Source: Acidimicrobiia bacterium (lineage in GTDB: Bacteria; Actinomycetota; Acidimicrobiia; Acidimicrobiales; AC-14). From it: a stretch of DNA of 40,598 bases. Within the stretch, counting starts at the first letter, position 1. Every line of letters begins with the position of its first letter. The translations under genes were made by a program, and so were the position numbers. Of this stretch, positions 34,585 through 40,598 are shown in pieces. The notes beneath the pieces were generated by a model, which saw only the letters and a program-made list of their open reading frames with translations, searched no databases and had not been told where the DNA came from. Location: positions 1 through 40,598 of the forward strand of contig JAHFUQ010000023.1 of assembly GCA_023265045.1 (NCBI GenBank), read 5' to 3'.

Positions 34585-35523
34585 CTACTGCAGGAGGAGG
34601 AGATCGGCGTAGCCCCGGGTGGCGAACTGGCGCGCCAGCGCCGCGAGGCCGGGGACGGTCATCATCATCTCGCCGGTGCGCCCCTCAGCCGCCAGGTTGA
34701 GGTTCACGATCGTCCGGAAGTGGTCGGCGATGACGGCGTCGAGGTCGGCGATGGCGTCGCCCAGGATCCACGGGCAGTACTCGAGGACGACTGGGACCCG
34801 AGCGTCGAGGATCGCCTTCGCACCCCGCAGCACGTTGGGCTCGTGGCCCTGGGCGTCGATCCAGACCAGCCCGACCAGGCTGGGGTCGATGGCGCCGGCG
34901 TCCACGAAGGAATCCAATCGCCGGCACTCGTCGGCGCCGACCAGATCGGCGCTGAACCGGTGGTCGCCGGAGTTGGTGGCCGACCGTTGGAGCACCCCGT
35001 AGCCGTCGCGGTCCGAGACCGCGACCGTGTACACATCGGCGCGGCCGTCCAGGTCGTTCCAGGCCAGGTTGACGCGCAACAGGCGCGCGTTGTCGGTCGC
35101 AGGCTCGAAGCACACCGCCCGGCTGAAGCCGAACTGGACCAGGGCGTCGACCGTCGACGTGCCGATGTTCGCGCCGACATCGACGAACTGCTTGCCCGTG
35201 GGGTCGAGCCCCACCGCCCGGAGATGATCAACGGCTGCCTGCATGTGCCATCGCTCGTAGCCGCCGCTGACGAACACCGTCCGGCCGATCTCGTCGTCTT
35301 GCGAATCGACGAGCAGCTGCCCGCGGCCGAACGACGCCGCCAACAACGGGGTGGTGCGCCGCGCCATTTCGTACTGAACGTGCCGCCAGGCCTTGCGGCG
35401 CTCACCACGGTGATCGAGGACGATCTTGCCCAGGTCGCGTGCCCGCCGGCCCCAACGCGGCGGCAAACGGTCCGACCACCGTTGCGCCACGCCGATAAAC
35501 GCCAGCTTTTTCCCAGGGCGCAT
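34585..35523 (-). CDS. FkbM-family methyltransferase
   Basis: The 312-aa protein contains the FkbM core: FVDVGANIGTSTVDALVQFG (motif I), VCFEPATDNARLLRVNL, then RLDSFVDAGAIDPSLVGLVW and IDAQGHEPNVLRGAKAILDA. Such enzymes O-methylate sugars or other metabolites. ATG 35523 follows GGGGGAG by 8 bases; the upstream ATG at 35616 lies across the divergent promoter region and is unlikely. It is the first gene of the minus-strand exopolysaccharide operon. Confidence 0.9.
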   Translation of the reverse strand: MRPGKKLAFIGVAQRWSDRLPPRWGRRARDLGKIVLDHRGERRKAWRHVQYEMARRTTPLLAASFGRGQLLVDSQDDEIGRTVFVSGGYERWHMQAAVDHLRAVGLDPTGKQFVDVGANIGTSTVDALVQFGFSRAVCFEPATDNARLLRVNLAWNDLDGRADVYTVAVSDRDGYGVLQRSATNSGDHRFSADLVGADECRRLDSFVDAGAIDPSLVGLVWIDAQGHEPNVLRGAKAILDARVPVVLEYCPWILGDAIADLDAVIADHFRTIVNLNLAAEGRTGEMMMTVPGLAALARQFATRGYADLLLLQ

Positions 35524-35614
35524 CCCGGAGTCTCCCCCTTTGTGCCCAGCCGGCGGCGCGAGCGTAGCTGCATGTGACCGGGGCGCCGCAACATCGGTAG
35601 GTTCCGCAACACCC

Positions 35615-36235
35615 ATGCCGGTCGACTTCGAGCGCGTGCTGACTGCCGCGGTGGCGAACGCCCCCGCGGAGATCAGGGGGCTTCCCCGCCTGAACCTCGG
35701 CAGCGGGCGGGATCGCCGCGAAGGCTATGTGAACCTCGACCTCGTCGCCGTGCCCGGCGTGGACGTCGTGGCCAGCCTCGGCACCACCGTCCTTCCGTTC
35801 CGTGACGGCGCCTTCGGCGTCGTCGTGTGCCGTGACATCCTCGAGCACGTCGACGTGGTGCCGGCGATGCGCGACGTGCACCGGATCACGGCGGCGGGCG
35901 GGACGGTGATCGTGTCCGCCGTGCACTTCACCAGCCGCAACCTGTACGTAGACCCGACCCACGTTCGCGGGTTCTCGGTGCGCACCCTCGAATTCTTCGC
36001 GACCGGTGACGAGCGGGAGTGGCGGCGCCCGTACTACTTCGACTTCGCCTTCCGCGACATCGAGTACGCCGCCATCCAGTTCGGCACGACGCTCGGGAAC
36101 GGGCGCTTCCTGGTGTGGGATCGCGCCGTCGAGCCGTGCGTCAACGCCCGCCGAGTCACCCAGGACCTGTACGAGATGACCGGCTTGAGCCGTATCTTCC
36201 CCGCCGCCAACGTCGTCGCCGTCCTCCGTAAGTAG
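35615..36235 (+). CDS. Class I methyltransferase-like protein
   Basis: The 206-aa protein has RLNLGSGRDRREGYVNLDLV (motif I), VVVCRDILEHVDVVPAMRDV and ITAAGGTVIVSAVHF, the pattern of small SAM-dependent methyltransferases seen beside polysaccharide genes. The C-terminus (NARRVTQDLYEMTGLSRIFP) resembles related enzymes. ATG 35615 diverges from the FkbM gene, 91 bases away. The substrate is unknown. Confidence 0.85.
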   Translation: MPVDFERVLTAAVANAPAEIRGLPRLNLGSGRDRREGYVNLDLVAVPGVDVVASLGTTVLPFRDGAFGVVVCRDILEHVDVVPAMRDVHRITAAGGTVIVSAVHFTSRNLYVDPTHVRGFSVRTLEFFATGDEREWRRPYYFDFAFRDIEYAAIQFGTTLGNGRFLVWDRAVEPCVNARRVTQDLYEMTGLSRIFPAANVVAVLRK

Positions 36236-36237
36236 CG

Positions 36238-36254
36238 CGTCGCGAAACGCGACG
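36238..36254 (+). terminator. Hairpin after the methyltransferase gene
   Basis: CGTCGCG (36238-36244) pairs with CGCGACG (36248-36254) around AAA, 3 bases after the stop. No T run follows. Confidence 0.4.
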
Positions 36255-36271
36255 TTCACGAAACCGTAGGG

Positions 36272-36299
36272 TTGCGCTTTTCGGCGCGTCTGCTAAGAA
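36272..36299 (+). promoter_or_regulatory. Predicted promoter for the priming glycosyltransferase
   Basis: TTGCGC (36272-36277), 16 bases, then TAAGAA (36294-36299). The long leader (about 90 bases) contains GTGACCACG and CGTGGTCAC (36309-36334), an inverted pair that could form a hairpin. Confidence 0.4.
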
Positions 36300-36390
36300 T
36301 GCCTCTGCGTGACCACGTAAGGCCTGGGCGTGGTCACGGGCTGGGCGCAGAAGTCCTAACAGACGAGCGTCCGAATTGGAGAGCGACCAG

Positions 36391-37074
36391 GTGGCCTCAT
36401 CGCTGTACGTTTCCGCGTCGCGGTTCACGTCCGCGTCCCGTGCCCCCGCACCCACAGACCACAAATCCGCCCGGCTAGGCAAACGCATCCTCGATGTCTT
36501 CGCGGCCGTCGTCCTGATCCTGCTGCTGCTGCCGGCCATGCTGGCGGCGGCCATCGCAGTCAAGCTGACGTCGCGTGGACCCCTCCTTTTCCGGCAACGG
36601 CGCGTCGGGCAGGGCGGCCGGGAGTTCCGGATGTTGAAGTTCCGCACCATGCGTGCCGACGCCGAGGCGCGCCTCGCGCAAGACCCGCGGCTGCGCGACC
36701 TGTACCTCGCGTCGAGCCACAAGATCCCCAACGCCCTCGACCCGCGCCTGACGCGTGTCGGCCGCTGGTTGCGGACGTGGAGCATGGACGAACTGCCGCA
36801 ACTGTTCAACGTGCTCGTCGGGCATATGAGCCTCGTCGGGCCCCGGCCGGTGACCCGATGGCAGCTCACCGAGTACCAGGAGCATGTCGGCGACTACCTC
36901 GCGCTCCGCCCCGGGCTGACCGGGCTCTGGCAGGTCAGCGGGCGCAGCGAGGTCAAGTTCCCGGCGCGCGCCGAGATGGACGCCGACTACCACGCCCGAT
37001 GCAGCCCATGGACGGACCTGGCGATCCTCGCCCGGACCCCGGTGGCCGTCATCTCCCGCCGTGGGTCGGATTGA
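36391..37074 (+). CDS. Priming sugar-phosphate transferase (WcaJ/RfbP C-terminal type)
   Basis: This 227-aa polyprenyl-phosphate sugar-1-phosphate transferase starts the repeat unit. It shows GKRILDVFAAVVLILLLLPA (membrane re-entrant helix), FRQRRVGQGGREFRMLKFRT, WSMDELPQLFNVLVGHMSLV, GPRPVTRWQL and RPGLTGLWQVSGRSE. It has only the catalytic C-terminal half of WcaJ-type proteins. GTG 36391 follows GGAGAG by 7 bases; the upstream TTG at 36376 is possible. The stop overlaps the next start. Confidence 0.94.
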   Translation: MASSLYVSASRFTSASRAPAPTDHKSARLGKRILDVFAAVVLILLLLPAMLAAAIAVKLTSRGPLLFRQRRVGQGGREFRMLKFRTMRADAEARLAQDPRLRDLYLASSHKIPNALDPRLTRVGRWLRTWSMDELPQLFNVLVGHMSLVGPRPVTRWQLTEYQEHVGDYLALRPGLTGLWQVSGRSEVKFPARAEMDADYHARCSPWTDLAILARTPVAVISRRGSD

Positions 37075-38177
37075 ACCTGGCCCTCTGCCACGAGTGGCTG
37101 GGCGACAGGACGGGCAGTGAGAAGACCTTCGAGGCGATGGCGCTCGCGACGCCGACCGCCGACTTGTACGCGCTCACCTGGGACCGTTCGGCCGGCTTCG
37201 CCTTCGGCGGCCGCACCCCGGCGACGACGTTCCTCGACCGTGTCGCCTGGGCGCGCGAGCGCCGGCAGGTCCAACTGCCCCTCATGCCCCTGGCGTGGCG
37301 GTACGCCACTCGGCGCCGCTACGACCTCGTCGTCACCTCGAGCCACGCCTGCGCCAAGGGGTTCTGGCCGGCGCGAGCGGCGCGGCACCTTTGCTACTGC
37401 TACACGCCCATGCGCTACGTGTGGCTGCCGGATGTCGACAGCCGCGCTCGTCACGGACCGTTCACCGCCATCCCGCGCGCCGCGCTCAGGGCGTGGGACC
37501 GGCGGTCCGCTGACTGGGTGGACGAGTTCGCCGCCATCTCAGGCGCGGTCCGGGCGCGCATCGAGCGCTTCTACGGCCGGCCCGCTCGGGTCATCCACCC
37601 GCCCGTCGACACGGACTACTTCACGCCGCCGGCGGAGGGGGGCATCGGCGCCGGCGGCAGGGGCGAGTTCGTCCTGGTCGCCTCGCGCTTCGTCCCGTAC
37701 AAGCGGATCGACCTGGCGATGCGCGCCTGCCACGCGCTCCGCTACCCCGTCGTCGTCGCCGGCGCCGGCCCTGACGAGGGAGCGCTGCGCGCCCTCGCCC
37801 GCGAGTTGGGCGCCTCGGTGCGGTTCGTCATCGGGCCGTCCGACGACGAGCTCAGGGAGCTGTACCGGACCGCTCGCGCCCTGGTCTTCCCCGCCTTCGA
37901 GGACTTCGGGATCGTGCCCGTGGAAGCCCAGGCGTGCGGCACGCCCGTGCTCGGCCTGGCCGCGGGCGGGAGCCTCGACACGGTGCAGGACGGGGTGACG
38001 GGCGTGCTCGTCGATGACGCCGACGTCGTGAGCGTGCGCGACGGCCTCGAGCGGTTGCTCGGGCTGGGGCTCAGCGCGGGCGCGTGCCGGCGCAACGCCG
38101 AACGGTTCTCGACGGGCCGGTTCCTCGACGAGTTCCAAGGATGGGTCGCGGCGCACGCGGGGGTTCCGGCGTCGTGA
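37071..38177 (+). CDS. GT4-family glycosyltransferase
   Basis: The 368-aa GT-B enzyme begins LNLALCHEWLGDRTGSEKTF and has YCYTPMRYVWLPDVD, VIHPPVDTDYFTPP, FVLVASRFVPYKRIDLAMRA and the E-x7-E segment FEDFGIVPVEAQACGTPVLG of GT4. It adds a nucleotide-sugar residue to the lipid-linked unit. TTG 37071 overlaps the TGA of the previous gene (TTGA); no better start is in frame nearby. Confidence 0.93.
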   Translation: MNLALCHEWLGDRTGSEKTFEAMALATPTADLYALTWDRSAGFAFGGRTPATTFLDRVAWARERRQVQLPLMPLAWRYATRRRYDLVVTSSHACAKGFWPARAARHLCYCYTPMRYVWLPDVDSRARHGPFTAIPRAALRAWDRRSADWVDEFAAISGAVRARIERFYGRPARVIHPPVDTDYFTPPAEGGIGAGGRGEFVLVASRFVPYKRIDLAMRACHALRYPVVVAGAGPDEGALRALARELGASVRFVIGPSDDELRELYRTARALVFPAFEDFGIVPVEAQACGTPVLGLAAGGSLDTVQDGVTGVLVDDADVVSVRDGLERLLGLGLSAGACRRNAERFSTGRFLDEFQGWVAAHAGVPAS

Positions 38178-39274
38178 CGCGTGGCATGGCCGTCGCCGCC
38201 ACCGCCGTCCCCGACGTCGTGCTCGACTGCCGCTGGCTGGATCTCTGGGGCGCCGGCCGGGTGACGGAGTTGCTCCTGAACGGCCTCGCGGCCGATCCGC
38301 CCGACCGCCCGTGGTTGCTCTGGGGGCCGGCTCGGGTGGAGTCGTGGGTGTGGCCCGGCGCATCCGTGCGCGTCTCGGAGCGCGACCCAAGGATGTGGCG
38401 GGGCCAGCGGGCCCGCTTCGAGCTGCCTCCCGGACGCGTGGTCGTCTTCCTGCATCAGCAGCGGCCCCTCGCCAGGGCGCCAGCCGTCGTGATGATCCAC
38501 GACACCATCCAGCTCCGCTACGGCGGCGGCCGTGCGCAGCGCGCCCTGCGCGCCGCGTACCTCCGGCGCTCGGCTGCTCTCTCCCGGCAGGTCGTGACGA
38601 TCAGCGAGTACTCGCGGCGATGCATCGAGCGAGACCTCGGCGTCGGCGTGGAGCGGGTCGCCGTACTCCCCCTTCCCCTTGATCTCGAGGTGGCCGACCG
38701 GGTCGCGGCGCGGCGCCGGCGCTCGCCAGTGGGCGACACCGCCCTCTACGTGGGCCGGTTCGCAGCCCACAAGAACCTCGGGCGGCTCCTCGCCGCGTTC
38801 GAGCGCACCGGCTTCTGCGCCGCCGGGGGGCGGCTCATCCTGGCGGGCGGGCGGGGCGCCGAGGTCGACGATCTCGATGCCGGTCTGACGCCGCGTCAGC
38901 GATCCTTCACCCGCGTGCGGCCGTGGTGCGACCACGACGACCTCGAGGAGCTGATGGCAGGGGCCCGGTTCCTCGTCCAGCCGTCGCTCGAAGAGGGCTA
39001 CGGGTTGCCCGTCGTCGAGGCGATGGCCAGCGGTGTCACCGTCTGCGTGAGCGATGGCGGATCGCTCCCCGAAGTGACGCGAGGGCTGGTCCGGCCCTTT
39101 CCGGCGCGATCCATCGACGCTATGGCCACGGCCATCGACGAGGCCGCGGCTCGCGGCGGCGATCGCGACCGCGAGGATCGGCTGGCCCGCGCCATCCGCG
39201 CCGAAACGCCGACGCCGGCGGAGTTCGCCCGCCAGTTCCGCCAGATCGTCGAACAGACCCTGCGCTCGTGTTGA
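38174..39274 (+). CDS. GT4-family glycosyltransferase 2
   Basis: This 366-aa GT-B enzyme contains VVMIHDTIQLRYGGG, VVTISEYSRRCIERDLGV, ALYVGRFAAHKNLGRLLAAF and LVQPSLEEGYGLPVVEAMAS (GT4 motif). GTG 38174 overlaps the preceding TGA (GTGA); ATG 38186 is an alternative. It is the second transferase of the plus-strand exopolysaccharide operon. Confidence 0.93.
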   Translation: MTRGMAVAATAVPDVVLDCRWLDLWGAGRVTELLLNGLAADPPDRPWLLWGPARVESWVWPGASVRVSERDPRMWRGQRARFELPPGRVVVFLHQQRPLARAPAVVMIHDTIQLRYGGGRAQRALRAAYLRRSAALSRQVVTISEYSRRCIERDLGVGVERVAVLPLPLDLEVADRVAARRRRSPVGDTALYVGRFAAHKNLGRLLAAFERTGFCAAGGRLILAGGRGAEVDDLDAGLTPRQRSFTRVRPWCDHDDLEELMAGARFLVQPSLEEGYGLPVVEAMASGVTVCVSDGGSLPEVTRGLVRPFPARSIDAMATAIDEAAARGGDRDREDRLARAIRAETPTPAEFARQFRQIVEQTLRSC

Positions 39275-40569
39275 CCCTCCAGGCGCTCCTCGCCCTCCTC
39301 ACCCTCACGTGCGGCCCCGTCTTGCTCTGGCGGCGCCGGGACAACGTCGCCGGTTACCTCGCGGCGGGGTTTTTCGTGGCGACGTACCTGATCCCGCTCG
39401 CCCCCACCCTCTCGGCCAATCACCTCCAACACCGCACCCTGATCCTCTACGCCGACATCCTGTCCCTCGGCGCCCTCGCGACCCTGGCCGGCTTGTGGCT
39501 CGGCGGCCAGATCGGCGCGCGCTCGCCGAACCGGGTACCGCTCACGTTCGCGGCCCCGCTCGGCGGGGCCCGCGCCGCGCTGGTCGCCACACGCGTGCGC
39601 CGGCTCGCCCTCGTCGGGCTGCTGGCGCTGGCGGCCGCGTTCGTCACCATGGGCTACATCCCGTACTTCGCCGCCGATCGGACCTCGGCCAAGTACGGGG
39701 TCGGCCCGTACCGTGCCTCGTTCCTCCGTGCCGCGATCGTCTACCGCTTCGGCCTGGCGGTGTGCGCGGCGATCCTGCCCGTCCTTCTCGCCCTCTGGTA
39801 CCGCCACCGCCGCCGGCTCGACTTGGCCCTCGCCGCGCTGGCGATCGGAGGTTTGCTGCTGTCGCTCAGCCGGGAGTCCGCCTTCCTCGGGCCCCTGGTG
39901 TTCGCCGTCGGCGTGGCCGTCGAGCGCCGGCTGCGGCCGGTGTTGATCGCCGGGTTCGTCGTCGCCGGCTTTTCGGTGGGCGCGCTGCTCAGCCTGGCGC
40001 TGGTCCAGACCGGGCCCCAGCCCACCGCGGTCGCGTCGCGGATCGCCGCCAGCGCGCCGGACCTCCGCGACCACCTCGGGTTCCTGCGGGGCTTCGAAAT
40101 GCGCCACGAGCTCACGTACGGCCGCACCCTGCTGGCCGGCTTGACGTTCACCACCGGTCCGTGGGAACCGTCGACCTACGCCCTGCACACGCTGACGGGT
40201 TTCCGCGACTTCAGCGACTTCGCGTCCGGCGGGTTGCGCCTGCCGGCGCCCCTCTGGGGGTACGCCTCGTTCGGCTGGCCCGGGGTGGCCATGTTCTCGG
40301 CGGTGTCCGGCCTTTTCGCCGGCTGGGGCCTGGTTAAGGTGCGCCGCCTGCTGGGCCCATGCCTGGCCGCGCCCGGGTTCGTCCTCAACCTCACCCTCGC
40401 CTACGTGTTTTACGAAGGGACCTTCGCCGTGCTGTCCGAGTTCTACTTCCTCACGTCGAGCGTGCTCGTGCGCGTCGCCGTGGCCGCCGCTTTGGGGCTG
40501 GCGGTGCGCGTCGCCCTCGTGCGCGCGCCGGCGCCCGCCGCGCCCCGTCTGGCGGCGCACCATGGCTGA
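39268..40569 (+). CDS. Wzy-like polysaccharide polymerase
   Basis: The 433-aa protein has about 10-12 membrane spans, e.g. LTLQALLALLTLTCGPVLLW and LVGLLALAAAFVTMGYIPYF, with a larger loop around GFEMRHELTYGRTLLAGLTF and a Phe/Gly-rich end (WGYASFGWPGVAMF). This matches oligosaccharide repeat-unit polymerases. Wzy proteins share little sequence, so the call relies on topology, place and typical loops. GTG 39268 or TTG 39271 starts it. Confidence 0.8.
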   Translation: MLTLQALLALLTLTCGPVLLWRRRDNVAGYLAAGFFVATYLIPLAPTLSANHLQHRTLILYADILSLGALATLAGLWLGGQIGARSPNRVPLTFAAPLGGARAALVATRVRRLALVGLLALAAAFVTMGYIPYFAADRTSAKYGVGPYRASFLRAAIVYRFGLAVCAAILPVLLALWYRHRRRLDLALAALAIGGLLLSLSRESAFLGPLVFAVGVAVERRLRPVLIAGFVVAGFSVGALLSLALVQTGPQPTAVASRIAASAPDLRDHLGFLRGFEMRHELTYGRTLLAGLTFTTGPWEPSTYALHTLTGFRDFSDFASGGLRLPAPLWGYASFGWPGVAMFSAVSGLFAGWGLVKVRRLLGPCLAAPGFVLNLTLAYVFYEGTFAVLSEFYFLTSSVLVRVAVAAALGLAVRVALVRAPAPAAPRLAAHHG

Positions 40570-40598
40570 CGCAACCGCGACGCTGCGGGCGAGCCTCA
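40562..40598 (+). CDS. Start of a next gene, cut by the window end
   Basis: ATG 40562 opens a frame MADATATLRASL that overlaps the polymerase end by 8 bases and runs out of the window. Its identity cannot be judged from 12 residues. It fits the tight overlap pattern of this operon. Confidence 0.35.
   Translation, partial: MADATATLRASL

Overview
The window is a stretch of high-GC chromosome with GTG and TTG starts, many 4-bp stop/start overlaps and actinobacterial families: a group 1h (former group 5) high-affinity [NiFe]-hydrogenase with its accessory proteins, an ANTAR regulator and DrrAB-type ABC genes. It most likely comes from an Actinomycetota bacterium; the class (perhaps Acidimicrobiia or Thermoleophilia) is a guess. 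No rRNA, tRNA, insertion sequence or CRISPR array was recognised.

Layout. (1) 1-551: 3' end of grdB, glycine-reductase selenoprotein B, with an in-frame UGA read as selenocysteine. (2) 703-9023, minus strand: a hydrogenase operon running small subunit, large subunit, NifU-like protein, DUF5947-like, DUF6084-like, a 484-aa hydrogenase-linked protein, maturation protease, two 33/39-aa microproteins missed by ordinary gene calling, HypC and three small membrane-associated proteins. (3) 9322-10407, plus strand: three more single-span membrane proteins and a CTG-started 99-aa protein, divergent from the hydrogenase. (4) 11229-13492, plus: grdC, a thioredoxin and grdA, again with an in-frame UGA at a CxxU motif. 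The glycine-reductase genes therefore flank the hydrogenase locus. (5) 13506-17312: Pro-rich anchored protein, SpoIIE-type phosphatase, hemerythrin, HtrA-like protease.

(6) 17514-20506: a compact unit that looks like a peptide-processing system. Two tandem, strongly similar 65-66-aa peptides diverge from a membrane M50 metalloprotease carrying a PqqD/RRE-like N-terminal domain, followed by a 64-aa protein and a secreted protein with a repeated CxxC motif. No known modifying enzyme is next to it. This is the best candidate for an undescribed system here. (7) 20555-23751: lipoprotein esterase, MarR regulator and DrrAB-type ABC transporter. (8) 23864-24200: scrambled remains of a parallel beta-helix protein. 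(9) 24271-29961: FtsH, a REC/histidine-kinase/degenerate-GGDEF hybrid, an OmpR-type regulator and a GAF-ANTAR regulator.

(10) 29958-40598: an exopolysaccharide locus: GDP-mannose dehydratase, Wzc-like BY-kinase, flippase, three methyltransferases, priming glycosyltransferase, two GT4 glycosyltransferases and a Wzy-like polymerase.

Together the genes suggest a soil-type aerobe or facultative organism that scavenges H2, makes selenoproteins and builds an exopolysaccharide. The coexistence of a selenium-dependent glycine-reductase set, classically clostridial, with an aerobic trace-gas hydrogenase is unexpected. No sel genes (selA, selB, selC, selD) lie in this window, so selenocysteine insertion is inferred from protein context and RNA structure.
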